Shown: positions 26,520 to 35,747, numbered from the stretch's first letter. The stretch is DNA of 64,000 nucleotides from Ectobacillus sp042610425 (GCF_042610425.1 NZ_JBGJZM010000001.1:124001-188000), one strand, 5' to 3'. The notes: generated from the letters alone by a model not told the origin. A program made the numbers and translations.

Positions 26520-28235
26520 ATGAATAAAAAACAAATTATCAGTACACTAGAAACCATCGCTCTTTATATGGAGCTTAAAGGGGAAAATTCGTTTAAAATT
26601 GCTGCATTTCGAAAGGCAGCTGCAGCGTTAGAGCATGATGAACGCAGTATGGCGGAGATTGATGATTTTACTGTATTAAACGGGATTGGAAAAGGAACGG
26701 CGACCGTTATAAGCGAATGCATCAATTCAGGAACATCCTCTTTGCTTCAGCAGCTGCAACAAGAGGTGCCTCGTTCCTTATTGCCACTGTTAAAGCTACC
26801 TGGTTTAGGTGGAAAAAAAGTTGCTAAGCTATATAAAGAATTGCAGGTTACGGATGTATCATCTTTAAAGCTTGCATGTGAGCAACATAAAGTTCAGAAT
26901 TTAGCGGGCTTTGCTAAAAAAACAGAAGAGAAATTACTAGAAGCAATTCTTCAAGTCGGTACAAGGCCAGAACGATTGCCTATAGCTTTTGTATTGCCTA
27001 TTGCCGAGGAAATAGAACAAATCTTGTCGAATATGCCATATGTTCTTCGTTTTTCCCGTGCGGGTAGTTTACGCCGTGTTCGTGAAACTGTGAAAGATTT
27101 AGATTTTATCATTGCAACTGCACAGCCATTAGAAGTTCGAGATGAATTGTTACAACTTCCTCATATTATAGAGGTAATTGCAAGTGGAGATACCAAGGTT
27201 TCTGTCCGGTTGCAGTATGAATATGATGTGGCCGTTGATTTTCGTCTAGTAAAGGAACAAGAGTATACTACGACGCTTCATCATTTTACAGGTTCTAAAG
27301 AACACAATGTGAGAATGCGCCAGCTTGCAAAGGAACGTAAGGAGAAAATAAGTGAATACGGTGTAGAAAATCTTGTTACAGGTAACGTCAAAACGTTCCA
27401 AACGGAAGAAGAATTCTATGACCATTTTCATCTCTCCTTTATTCCTCCAGAACTAAGAGAAGATGGAAGTGAAATCGACCGAATCCAGTTTATTCCGAAT
27501 CTAATTCAAGTAGAGCAGATAAAAGGCGATTTACATATGCATACTACATGGAGTGACGGTGCGTATTCTATTGAAGAGATGATAGTTGCTTGCCATAAGC
27601 GGGGATATGAATATATTTCCATTACAGATCACTCGCAATATTTAAAGGTAGCAAATGGCTTAACGAAAGATCGACTATTAGAACAAGGGGAAGAAATTCG
27701 CCGTCTAAACGAAAAATATCCAGATATTACTATTTTACGTGGGATTGAAATGGATATATTGCCTGATGGAACGCTTGATTATGAGGATGATGTGTTAGAA
27801 CAGCTTGATTTCGTCATTGCCTCCATTCATTCGGGTTTTTCACAAAGTCCTGAGATGATCATGAAGCGGCTCCAAAAGGCATGCGAAAATAAATACGTAT
27901 CGATGATTGCACATCCAACTGGCCGCCTGCTTGGGAAACGCGACGGCTACGCTGTGGACATTGATATGCTAATTCGCTTAGCTAAGGAAACGGGAACGAT
28001 TCTTGAATTAAATGCTAATCCGCATCGCCTTGATTTATGTGCGAATGATTTGAGAAAAGCCGAGGATGCAGGGGTTAAACTTGCGATTAATACAGATGCG
28101 CATTCACTTGACATGCTACATGACATGCATATTGGCGTGAGCGTTGCGAAAAAAGGATGGATTCAATCTGAATCCATCGTAAATACATGGAACTGTGAAC
28201 AATTATTAGATTTTATTCATAAGAAGAAGCAATAG
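26520..28235 (+). CDS. polX: Family X DNA polymerase with PHP exonuclease (PolX)
   Basis: Repair polymerase of 571 aa. The N-terminal family X part has a helix-hairpin-helix (LNGIGKGTATVISE), a second one (LPGLGGKKVAKLYKEL) and the catalytic strand with RVRETVKDLDFIIAT and VAVDFRLV. A PHP phosphoesterase domain starts near residue 336 with GDLHMHTTWSDG and continues with ISITDHSQY, GIEMDIL, IASIHSG and NTDAH, giving metal-dependent 3'-5' exonuclease activity. Both parts look complete. It is followed after 13 nt by mutS2, the same pairing as B. subtilis yshC-mutSB. Confidence 0.94.
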   Translation: MNKKQIISTLETIALYMELKGENSFKIAAFRKAAAALEHDERSMAEIDDFTVLNGIGKGTATVISECINSGTSSLLQQLQQEVPRSLLPLLKLPGLGGKKVAKLYKELQVTDVSSLKLACEQHKVQNLAGFAKKTEEKLLEAILQVGTRPERLPIAFVLPIAEEIEQILSNMPYVLRFSRAGSLRRVRETVKDLDFIIATAQPLEVRDELLQLPHIIEVIASGDTKVSVRLQYEYDVAVDFRLVKEQEYTTTLHHFTGSKEHNVRMRQLAKERKEKISEYGVENLVTGNVKTFQTEEEFYDHFHLSFIPPELREDGSEIDRIQFIPNLIQVEQIKGDLHMHTTWSDGAYSIEEMIVACHKRGYEYISITDHSQYLKVANGLTKDRLLEQGEEIRRLNEKYPDITILRGIEMDILPDGTLDYEDDVLEQLDFVIASIHSGFSQSPEMIMKRLQKACENKYVSMIAHPTGRLLGKRDGYAVDIDMLIRLAKETGTILELNANPHRLDLCANDLRKAEDAGVKLAINTDAHSLDMLHDMHIGVSVAKKGWIQSESIVNTWNCEQLLDFIHKKKQ

Positions 28236-28248
28236 GAGGACGAATACG

Positions 28249-30606
28249 TTGCAAGAACGAACATTACGCATTTTAGAATATGATAAAGTAAAAGAACAAT
28301 TACTCGAACACGTATCATGTTCACTTGGACGGGATAAGGTTATTCAACTGCTACCGACTACAGATTTTGAAGAAGTACAGTACCTGCAGGAAACAACGGA
28401 AGAAGGTGTATTTGTACTTCGATTGAAAGGTCATGCACCGCTTGGTGGTGTAACAGACATACGTCCAAACGTGAAACGAGCGAAAATCGGCAGCATGCTC
28501 CATCCAAGTGAGCTTCTTGATATTTCAACGACGATGTACGGTAGTCGTCAAATGAAAGGATTTATCGAAGATGTCGTAGAAAATGACGAAGAACTTCCCA
28601 TCCTTCTTTCTCTTGCAGCGAGATTAACTTCGCTATTTGACTTAGAAAAGGAAATTAATAATTGCATCGGCGACGGGGGAGAAGTCGTTGATAGTGCAAG
28701 TGAAAAGCTGCGTGGCATTCGTCAACAAATGCGGCTTGCTGAATCTCGTATTCGAGAAAAACTCGAAGGGATGATTCGTTCTTCTAATGCATCCAAACGA
28801 CTCTCTGATACGATTGTTACGATACGGAATGATCGGTATGTCATTCCGGTAAAACAAGAATATCGCACGGTATACGGCGGCATTGTTCATGATCAATCTG
28901 CATCCGGTCAAACGCTATTTATAGAGCCGCAGGTTGTAGTAGATTTAAACAATACGCTACAAGAGGCAAGAGTGAAAGAAAAACAAGAAATTGAACGTAT
29001 TTTGCTCATGCTAACAGATCGAGTTGCCGAAGTTGCCGACATCATATTAGAAAATGTGGAAGTATTAGCAGAGTTTGATTTCGTATTTGCAAAGGCAGCA
29101 TATGCAAAACGTTTAAAGGCTACCAAGCCAAAATTAAATAATGAGCGCTATTTAAAATTGTATAAAGCTCGTCATCCTCTTATTCCGCAAGATGTTGTCG
29201 TCGCAAATGACATTATACTCGGAACGGACTATACAACAATCGTCATAACCGGGCCAAATACAGGCGGGAAGACAGTCACATTAAAAACAGTAGGAATATG
29301 TGTACTTATGGCACAATCTGGTTTGCAAATTCCTGCCTTAGATGAGTCTGAAATTTGTATCTTTCAAGACGTATTTGCAGATATCGGAGACGAACAATCG
29401 ATTGAACAAAGCTTAAGTACATTTTCTTCTCATATGGTAAATATCGTTTCTATTTTAGAACAAGCAGACTACGATAGTCTTGTTCTCTTTGATGAATTAG
29501 GGGCAGGCACAGATCCGCAGGAAGGTGCGGCATTAGCGATCTCGATTCTTGATGAAGTATACAAACGTGGTACGAGAGTTATTGCAACTACGCACTATCC
29601 AGAGTTAAAGGCGTATGGCTATAATCGGGACCGTGTCGTCAATGCGAGTGTTGAATTTGATGTAAATACGCTCAGTCCAACATATAAATTATTACTTGGG
29701 GTACCAGGAAGAAGTAATGCTTTTGAAATTTCCAAAAGGCTTGGGTTAGTAGACCGCGTTATTGATCATGCTCGTGAGCATATTAGTGCAGAGTCAAATA
29801 AAGTGGAAAATATGATTGTGAAGCTAGAAGAGAGCAAAAAGAACGCAGAGAAAGAATGGAAAGAAGCCGAAGAGTTTCGGAAAGAGTCTGAAAAGCTTCA
29901 TAAGGAACTACAACGACAAATTCTAACATTCCATGAAGAACGCGATGAAATGTTTCTAAAGGCACAACTAGAAGCAGAGGAAAAAGTAGAAGCGGCAAAG
30001 AAGGAAGCTGAAACGATCATAAGGGAACTTCGTCTTCTTCGTAAGGAACAGCTTGCCAATGTGAAAGAACACGAATTGATAGATGCTAAGAGCCGTTTAG
30101 ATCATGCAGCACCTACGTTGATAACGAAGAAAAAAGCCGAGAAAAAACAGGGAAGCAAACGGGTTCTTCGTTCCGGTGATGAAGTCAAGGTTCTTACATT
30201 TGGACAAAAAGGACAGCTTTTGGATCAAGTAAGTGATAAAGAATGGAACGTACAAATAGGTATATTAAAGATGAAAGTGAAAGAAGCGGATATGGAATAC
30301 TTGAGTACACCAAAGCAAGTAGAGAAACGTTCGCTTGCCATGGTAAAGGGCAAAGATTATCATGTGAAGCTTGAACTTGATTTACGAGGAGAACGTTATG
30401 AGGATGCCATGGAACGGGTTGAAAAATATTTAGATGATGCCATGCTTGCAAGCTATCCACGTGTATCCATCATACATGGAAAAGGAACGGGAGCGCTTCG
30501 TCAAGGTGTACAAGAAAAGCTTAAGAAGCATCGAGGCGTTAAAACATTCCGATATGGTGAAATGGGAGAAGGAGGTCTTGGCGTTACAATCGTCGAACTG
30601 AAGTAG
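28249..30606 (+). CDS. mutS2: Endonuclease MutS2
   Basis: MutS-like ATPase of 785 aa without the mismatch-recognition domain. It has a core/lever region, ABC ATPase with Walker A GPNTGGKTVTLKTV (about 334) and signature/Walker B SLVLFDELGAGTDPQEG, a long coiled coil (about 520-640), a KOW-like segment, and a C-terminal Smr nuclease domain (LDLRGERYEDAMERVE, IIHGKGTGALRQGV). In bacteria MutS2 acts in recombination control and rescue of collided ribosomes. The start is TTG 28249 behind AGGAGGA. polX is co-transcribed. Confidence 0.95.
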   Translation: MQERTLRILEYDKVKEQLLEHVSCSLGRDKVIQLLPTTDFEEVQYLQETTEEGVFVLRLKGHAPLGGVTDIRPNVKRAKIGSMLHPSELLDISTTMYGSRQMKGFIEDVVENDEELPILLSLAARLTSLFDLEKEINNCIGDGGEVVDSASEKLRGIRQQMRLAESRIREKLEGMIRSSNASKRLSDTIVTIRNDRYVIPVKQEYRTVYGGIVHDQSASGQTLFIEPQVVVDLNNTLQEARVKEKQEIERILLMLTDRVAEVADIILENVEVLAEFDFVFAKAAYAKRLKATKPKLNNERYLKLYKARHPLIPQDVVVANDIILGTDYTTIVITGPNTGGKTVTLKTVGICVLMAQSGLQIPALDESEICIFQDVFADIGDEQSIEQSLSTFSSHMVNIVSILEQADYDSLVLFDELGAGTDPQEGAALAISILDEVYKRGTRVIATTHYPELKAYGYNRDRVVNASVEFDVNTLSPTYKLLLGVPGRSNAFEISKRLGLVDRVIDHAREHISAESNKVENMIVKLEESKKNAEKEWKEAEEFRKESEKLHKELQRQILTFHEERDEMFLKAQLEAEEKVEAAKKEAETIIRELRLLRKEQLANVKEHELIDAKSRLDHAAPTLITKKKAEKKQGSKRVLRSGDEVKVLTFGQKGQLLDQVSDKEWNVQIGILKMKVKEADMEYLSTPKQVEKRSLAMVKGKDYHVKLELDLRGERYEDAMERVEKYLDDAMLASYPRVSIIHGKGTGALRQGVQEKLKKHRGVKTFRYGEMGEGGLGVTIVELK

Positions 30607-30624
30607 AAAAGGGGAAATGGTTTC

Positions 30625-30717
30625 ATGTTTATGGAGAAACTAGCGAAAGTTCTACTTGGCGTTTGTATTAGTTTGTTTGTTCTTGGAATACTATACGTTT
30701 TTCTATATGCAAGATAA
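30625..30717 (+). CDS. 30-residue putative membrane peptide
   Basis: Short open frame 18 nt after mutS2 with a GGGGAAATGG site before ATG 30625. The product is 30 aa: a short charged start (MFMEKLAK) and one hydrophobic helix (VLLGVCISLFVLGILYVFLY) ending AR. I do not recognise a family. B. subtilis has a membrane-protein gene (yshE) after mutSB, but it is far longer. The stop codon lies inside the first bases of the terminator stem, so the transcript unit ends exactly with this frame, which argues for a real gene. Confidence 0.55.
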   Translation: MFMEKLAKVLLGVCISLFVLGILYVFLYAR

Positions 30718-30769
30718 GACGGTTGCTCGTCTCTTTAGATAATAAAAGAGACGAGCAACCGTCTTTTTT
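30716..30769 (+). terminator. Strong terminator after mutS2
   Basis: Perfect 21-bp arms, 30716-30736 and 30745-30765 (core GACGGTTGCTCGTCTC), 8-nt loop, then T-run. Confidence 0.93.
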
Positions 30770-31170
30770 ATTATAAAAATCTGAAATATAAAACAAAATT
30801 TATTTTTTTGTATATTTACAAAATTAGATATATTTGCTACCATAATTTATTATAATAGTATATTCATTACTGGAAATCGAAACACTTAAATAATCGTAGT
30901 CATTATCTTTACATACGTTCGTTATAAACTATCATTTGACGAAATAACGTACATTATAGCGAAAAAAATAGTATATTTATATTTATTCTAAATAATGTAT
31001 ATTTATAACATTATGTTCTTAGTTAAGAACGTATGTATTTGCTAAGAAAAGACGTTGGAAACTTGCAGTTATTTTAACTTTGTAGGAATAAAAATTCGAA
31101 TGCATACGCGTAAGAAAAGATTCGTAAAAACTAGAATTAGCATGAGATAGAAATGAAGGAGATTATAACC
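30770..31170. other. AT-rich 400-bp gap before cas6
   Basis: No gene found. The stretch is much richer in A and T than its surroundings. It has a perfect palindrome GTTCTTA-GT-TAAGAAC (31015-31030) and a 10-bp inverted repeat ACATACGTTC (30911-30920) with GAACGTATGT (31027-31036), which could be operator sites. I looked for direct repeats of 25-40 nt with spacers and found none, so there is no CRISPR array here. Confidence 0.6.
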
Positions 31171-31911
31171 ATGAAACTCACTGTAACATTTAAACCAGTT
31201 CACAGTACACTCCAGTTGCCATTAAACTATCAATACGTGTTACAAGGATTTTTGTATCGTTCACTAACGGAAGCTCGGTTTGCTAATTTTTTGCACGAAA
31301 TAGGATTTCAAAAGGGAAATCGGACCTTTAAGTTGTTTACATTTAGTCGTTTGTCTGGACCACACCGTATTTTAGTAAAGCAGAAGAGAATTGAATTTAA
31401 CGAAACAATTACATGGCATGTAAGCAGCGTACTCGACACACTAATCCGGCAAATTGGGGAATTTCTACTTTTTTCCGATACAATCCAGCTACACGGACAA
31501 TTGCTCACCGTTGAAAAAATTGAAATTCGTAAAACACAATTGCCAAAGAGTAAATATAATATTGAAATGCTATCACCGGTTACGGTATATAGCACATACG
31601 AAAAAGATGAACGGAAGAGAACACATTACTTTCAGCCATATGATCCCGTATTTCCCATTTTAATTGAATCTAACTTTGAAAATAAATATGAAGCGTATCA
31701 CGGGAAAAAACCTGAACAGCCATTTATTATACGGCCAGTTCAAGTGCTCGATAATTACAAGGTGGTTACAACATTTAAAGGACATATCATTACAGGCTGG
31801 CTTGGAAAGTTTGAAATTGAGTCCTCACCGGAGCAGCTGTCCTTTGCCTATGATACAGGTTTAGGAGGAAGAAATTCGCAGGGATTTGGTATGTTTTCTG
31901 TAGTGGACTAA
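31171..31911 (+). CDS. cas6: Stand-alone Cas6 CRISPR endoribonuclease
   Basis: RAMP-fold RNase of 246 aa that in type I and III systems cuts CRISPR precursor RNA within each repeat. The N-terminus aligns by eye with Pyrococcus furiosus Cas6: LPLNYQYVLQGFLYRSL against VPYNHQYYLQGLIYNAI, then FLHE and FKLFTFS. Its catalytic Tyr31-His46-Lys52 correspond to Tyr29, His42 and Lys54 here, all present. The C-terminal glycine loop GLGGRNSQGFGM is also conserved. The AAGGAG site at 31156-31161 sets the start at ATG 31171, not ATG 31153. No cas1, cas2, effector gene or array occurs in the window, so what it cuts is unknown. Confidence 0.9.
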   Translation: MKLTVTFKPVHSTLQLPLNYQYVLQGFLYRSLTEARFANFLHEIGFQKGNRTFKLFTFSRLSGPHRILVKQKRIEFNETITWHVSSVLDTLIRQIGEFLLFSDTIQLHGQLLTVEKIEIRKTQLPKSKYNIEMLSPVTVYSTYEKDERKRTHYFQPYDPVFPILIESNFENKYEAYHGKKPEQPFIIRPVQVLDNYKVVTTFKGHIITGWLGKFEIESSPEQLSFAYDTGLGGRNSQGFGMFSVVD

Positions 31912-31931
31912 TACTAGCAGCTTCGTGTAAA

Positions 31932-31968
31932 GGAAAGGGGCCTGTCAAGTTGTCAGTCCCCCTTTTCC
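31932..31968. terminator. Hairpin between convergent cas6 and motB
   Basis: GGAAAGGGG (31932-31940) can pair with CCCCCTTTTCC (31958-31968) with a bulge. Only short T-stretches follow on either strand. Confidence 0.5.
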
Positions 31969-31996
31969 ATCTATGTACGAATGATATCTCATTCCG

Positions 31997-32707
31997 TTAC
32001 TTTTGACGTAGCACATTAATCGTTACTCTCCGATTTGCCTGACGATGCTCATCTGAATCATTTGGATACAGAGGCTGGTATTCGCCAAAGGCTGTGAATT
32101 GTAATCGTTCTGGCTTAATTTGATGAGATTCGAAATAATGAAGTACGCTGGAAGCTCTGGCAGCTGATAATTCCCAATTGGATTGAAAGGACGAGCTCTT
32201 AATCGGAACATTGTCCGTATATCCTTCAATGCTTACTGGGTTGTCTACGGTATTTACTAAGCCAATTAAGTCATCTAAGGTTGAAAAGGCGTTCTCTTTT
32301 ACTACTGCTTTTCCTGAGTCAAATAGAATCATATCTTTTAACGTTACACCGATCGCTTTTTCTGTATCTTGCAAGGAAATCACGTTTTGTAGACTATTAT
32401 CGTTAATATAGGCATTAAGCTTTTGTTTTAATTCTTCTAGCTTTTGATCTGTGATGGGTTGTGACTGCGTCGCCTGCGGAGCCGGCGTAGGTGCTGGATC
32501 TGGAGACTTTGTTCCCTCTTTTTGTCCAGTTAACTCTGTTTTAAAAGAGCCCATGATTGCATTAAATTTGGAAATATTAACGGAGCTAGCCGCATACAAA
32601 ACGATGAAAACCGCTAATAGTAAAGTTAAAATATCGGCGTACGGGATCAGCCAGGATTCATCAACGTGATCTTCTTCTTCGTTTCTATGTTTTCTTCGCT
32701 TACTCAT
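31997..32707 (-). CDS. motB: Flagellar stator protein MotB
   Basis: Stator subunit of 236 aa that anchors the motor to peptidoglycan and carries the proton path. One N-terminal membrane helix, with the essential Asp25 in IPYADILTLLLAVFIVLYA, a plug/linker with a Pro-rich piece (SPDPAPTPAPQ), and an OmpA-like peptidoglycan-binding domain (SIEGYTDNVPI, WELSAARASSVL). It overlaps motA by 8 nt. Its sequence looks like MotB rather than sodium-type MotS, but ion choice cannot be proved from sequence. Confidence 0.93.
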   Translation of the reverse strand: MSKRRKHRNEEEDHVDESWLIPYADILTLLLAVFIVLYAASSVNISKFNAIMGSFKTELTGQKEGTKSPDPAPTPAPQATQSQPITDQKLEELKQKLNAYINDNSLQNVISLQDTEKAIGVTLKDMILFDSGKAVVKENAFSTLDDLIGLVNTVDNPVSIEGYTDNVPIKSSSFQSNWELSAARASSVLHYFESHQIKPERLQFTAFGEYQPLYPNDSDEHRQANRRVTINVLRQK

Positions 32708-33482
32708 CTTTCATCGCCTGCGCCTTCTTACGCTCTCTTTCTTTCCATGATAGATTAGCGAGTAGCTTTTTCTCTAATGCTTTTGGAGAGATACCACCTT
32801 GAATTTGAACGATTCCTTCGATAATGATAAGTTTCCGATCAATTTCTAGCTTTGAAACACGCTTTAATTTGTTAGCAAGTGGATGCCAAAAGACATATCC
32901 AGTGAAAATCCCGAGTAACGTTGCGACGAAGGCTGCCGAAATGGAGTGACCGATTTTACTTATGTCAGTTAAACTACCAAGTGCTGCAATCAGTCCAACT
33001 ACGGCTCCTAGTACACCTAGCGTCGGTGCGTAGGTTCCTGCCTGTGTAAAGATGGAAGCCCCAACCTTATGACGGTTTTCAATTGCATCTACTTCTTCAT
33101 TTAGCACTTCTTCAATGAATTCAGCATTATAGCCGTCTACAATTAATTCCAAGCCTGTTTGTACAAATGGGTCCTTTATGGTTTCGATGACCCCTTCTAA
33201 AGCTAAAAAACCTTCTTTCTTAGCTACCTCGGCACAATGTACAAGCTCATCAATTTGTTCCGAAATAGTAGGCTGTTTCGGTGTGAAAAGAGCGGTTCGA
33301 AGTATCATTGGGAATTTTCGAACTTCTTTAAATGGAAAACCGATGACGATGGTAGCAATGGTTCCGCCAATAATAATTAAAAAAGCTGCCGGATTGTTTA
33401 ATGCGTTTAAAGATGCCCCCTTTAGTACCATTCCGACACCAATTACAATTAGAGCAAGTAATACCCCAAAAAAACTAGTCAT
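32700..33482 (-). CDS. motA: Flagellar stator protein MotA
   Basis: Stator subunit of 260 aa with four membrane helices: two near the N-terminus (about 2-20 and 30-50, AAFLIIIGGTIATIVIGFP) and two after the cytoplasmic loop (about 150-170, YAPTLGVLGAVVGLIAALG, and 182-203, SAAFVATLLGIFTGYVFWHP). The conserved prolines in TYAPTLGV and the charged cytoplasmic loop that meets FliG are present. It resembles B. subtilis MotA strongly. A consensus promoter lies 44 nt upstream on the reverse strand, divergent from the flagellar cluster. Confidence 0.94.
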   Translation of the reverse strand: MTSFFGVLLALIVIGVGMVLKGASLNALNNPAAFLIIIGGTIATIVIGFPFKEVRKFPMILRTALFTPKQPTISEQIDELVHCAEVAKKEGFLALEGVIETIKDPFVQTGLELIVDGYNAEFIEEVLNEEVDAIENRHKVGASIFTQAGTYAPTLGVLGAVVGLIAALGSLTDISKIGHSISAAFVATLLGIFTGYVFWHPLANKLKRVSKLEIDRKLIIIEGIVQIQGGISPKALEKKLLANLSWKERERKKAQAMKDE

Positions 33483-33525
33483 CCTTTTCTCCTTCTAAAA
33501 CGTTATAATATAATCATATATTAGT

Positions 33526-33554
33526 ATTGTAAGTTAATGTATGTCATTCGACAA
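33526..33554 (-). promoter_or_regulatory. Sigma-A-like promoter of motAB
   Basis: On the reverse strand TTGTCG (33549-33554), a 17-nt spacer and TACAAT (33526-33531). The same -35 TTGTCG recurs before flgB. Confidence 0.7.
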
Positions 33555-33658
33555 TCCTAATTTCTTTTTCTAAATCAACTAACTATAATTAAAAAAATAA
33601 TTTTTATAATGATAAAATGGACTCATCATAAGCAATTTAAGAGGAAAGGAGCATCCAT

Positions 33659-34096
33659 TTGAAAATTGAACAAGCAGTGTCTATTGGGTCGGAACGTATG
33701 CTTTCAATACGTGAAAAAACAACAGCATCAACTTCTTTCAGTCAAGTGATCCAACAAAAACAATCCATTCTCAGTCAGGAGAGATTACAATCTCTTATGA
33801 CGCAGATTGAAAAACAGGGATCTCGTTTACAGGATTCTCAAACGCTGCAAGATTTGATAAGCTATAAAAAAATGATTCACTCTTTTTTGCAGGAAGTTGT
33901 TCATAATGGATTATCGTTAGAGGATCAATACGGTCAACTTCCAAATGGAAGAGGAAAAAAACTGAAATTAATTAAACAAGTAGATCAAAAGCTACTTGAA
34001 TTATCGCAGCAGGTGTTAGAACAATCGAGTTCTCAAGTAGACATTCTTGCGAAAATGGGAGAAATTAAAGGTCTATTAATAAACTTATATTGGTAA
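33659..34096 (+). CDS. YaaR-family (DUF327) protein
   Basis: Small helical protein of 145 aa similar to B. subtilis YaaR (shared QTLQDLISYKKMIHSFL-type helix, LKLIKQVDQKLLEL and the ending MGEIKGLLINLY). DUF327 members often lie next to motility genes in Firmicutes, but I know of no defined function. The start is TTG 33659, after GAGGAAAGGAG. It opens the forward flagellar cluster, 16 nt before the rod gene flhO. A TATAAT at 33605-33610 may belong to its promoter; no sigma-D site was found. Confidence 0.78.
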   Translation: MKIEQAVSIGSERMLSIREKTTASTSFSQVIQQKQSILSQERLQSLMTQIEKQGSRLQDSQTLQDLISYKKMIHSFLQEVVHNGLSLEDQYGQLPNGRGKKLKLIKQVDQKLLELSQQVLEQSSSQVDILAKMGEIKGLLINLYW

Positions 34097-34112
34097 CGAA
34101 AGGGATGTTTAT

Positions 34113-34946
34113 ATGCTTCGCGGAATGGATACAGCGGCGTCAGGTATGATTGCGCTTCAGCGTAGACAAGATCTATTAACGAATAATGTAGCTAATAGCA
34201 ACACACCAGGGTATAAGCAAGATAATAGCGTACTTCGTGCCTTTCCAGAAATGTTATTGGAGCGATTAAATGACGGAAGTGGTCAAGTTGCACCGAAAAT
34301 TGGAACATTGCAAACGGGTGTATATAATCAAGAAAGCATTCCTCTCTTTACCCAAGGAGATCTTACCAGTTCGAATTCGCCGTACGATTTAGCGATTGAG
34401 GATAAAAATCTTACGCCGACGATCATTGGCGGGAAAGTGGTCAAGCCAGCTGCGTTCTTTGCTGTTCAATCGGCTGACGGCGGAATTCGCTTCACGCGAG
34501 ATGGTCATTTTACCGTTACAAGCAATAATCAATTAACAACAGCAAATGGATCGATTGTTTTGCAAGCAAATGGAACGCCTGTAAGTGACCCAGAGCTTGG
34601 ATCTGGTGATGTTGCGATTCGTGAAAACGGCGACGTCATTGTGCATCCAGGTGATCCGGCACGTGCCCGTACGATTGGAACAATTGGAACGGCAATTGTC
34701 AATAATCCGAATGATTTAATTAAAGAAGGCAATGATCTTTACCGATTAGACGGTGCTACAACTGGGATGATTGGCATAAACCAGGGGGTTGTTATGCATC
34801 AAAAAATGCTGGAGCAGTCCAACGTCGATCTTTCGCAAACGATGTCGGATATGATGACGAATATTCGTTTGTTTGAAGCAAATCAAAAGGTACTGCAGGC
34901 GTATGATAAATCGCTTGAACAATTGAATACGATTGGAAGGGTATAA
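34113..34946 (+). CDS. flhO: Flagellar distal rod protein FlhO (FlgF/FlgG type)
   Basis: Rod/hook family protein of 277 aa. The N-terminal flg_bb_rod motif is MLRGMDTAASGMIALQRRQD with NNVANSNTPGYK, and the C-terminal motif LEQSNVDLSQTMSDMM followed by RLFEANQKVLQAYD. These closely follow B. subtilis FlhO, including its RAFPEML segment. It is exported by the flagellar type III system without a cleaved signal. flhP follows 2 nt later. Confidence 0.88.
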   Translation: MLRGMDTAASGMIALQRRQDLLTNNVANSNTPGYKQDNSVLRAFPEMLLERLNDGSGQVAPKIGTLQTGVYNQESIPLFTQGDLTSSNSPYDLAIEDKNLTPTIIGGKVVKPAAFFAVQSADGGIRFTRDGHFTVTSNNQLTTANGSIVLQANGTPVSDPELGSGDVAIRENGDVIVHPGDPARARTIGTIGTAIVNNPNDLIKEGNDLYRLDGATTGMIGINQGVVMHQKMLEQSNVDLSQTMSDMMTNIRLFEANQKVLQAYDKSLEQLNTIGRV

Positions 34947-34948
34947 GT

Positions 34949-35725
34949 ATGAATACTTCTTTATCTATAGCAGCAGTTGGACTTCGTGCCTATCAGCAGA
35001 AGCTAGACAGCATTTCAAATAATATTGCAAATGTCGATACGACAGGATATAAAACAAGAGATGCATCTTTTTCCGAGAATTTAGCTACATCTATTATGAA
35101 TCAGCCGAATCCACAAAGCGAAGTAGGGCGGTTAACGCCGCTTGGCATTCGGACAACGTACGGCACACATATTGGTCTCACTCAATTAGATCTTTCGCAA
35201 GGATCCGCGAAGCAAACGGACAATCCATATGACTTGATGATTGAGGGGAATGGCTTCTTTCAAGTACAAAGAGGAAGCGGCAATACGCGACAAATTATGT
35301 ATACACGAAGCGGTGCCTTTCATCTTTCTCCAGTAGGAGGAACGACCTCTCAACTTGTAAACGGGGACGGCGATGTCTTGCTAGATCGCACTGGCAATCC
35401 AATTTTACTTAATAATACGACGGATGTGCAAGTTGCACCAAATGGAACGATTGTGGGATCGAATCAGCAAATTGGAGTGGTGCAAATTTCGAATCCACAG
35501 CTATTAACAGGGGAAGGTGGGGTATACTCACTTACTGGGAATGGCGTAGTGACATTTGATCCGAATTCGCAGGTCAAACAAGGGTTTTTAGAAAATTCGA
35601 ATGTAGATATGAACCAGGAAATGACAGATTTGATAAAAGTACAACGGGGCTATCAAGCAAATGCAAGAGCTCTTAGTTATGCCGATCAAATGATGGGGAT
35701 ATCCAATTCGATTTATCGTGGGTAA
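34949..35725 (+). CDS. flhP: Flagellar distal rod protein FlhP (FlgG type)
   Basis: Second rod protein, 258 aa, with N-terminal motif KLDSISNNIANVDTTGYKTR, the FlgE/F/G core DLMIEGNGFFQVQ and RSGAFHLSPVGG, and the C-terminal motif LENSNVDMNQEMTDLIKVQR then YQANARALSYADQMM. It pairs with flhO as in the B. subtilis flhOP operon; both complete the rod before hook assembly. A terminator-like hairpin follows. Confidence 0.88.
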   Translation: MNTSLSIAAVGLRAYQQKLDSISNNIANVDTTGYKTRDASFSENLATSIMNQPNPQSEVGRLTPLGIRTTYGTHIGLTQLDLSQGSAKQTDNPYDLMIEGNGFFQVQRGSGNTRQIMYTRSGAFHLSPVGGTTSQLVNGDGDVLLDRTGNPILLNNTTDVQVAPNGTIVGSNQQIGVVQISNPQLLTGEGGVYSLTGNGVVTFDPNSQVKQGFLENSNVDMNQEMTDLIKVQRGYQANARALSYADQMMGISNSIYRG

Positions 35726-35747
35726 GTAAACAGGTTTCTATAGAAGC

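Noticed and set aside
30770..31170. CRISPR array next to cas6
   Set aside because: No direct repeats of suitable length and spacing were found on either strand; only palindromes are present.
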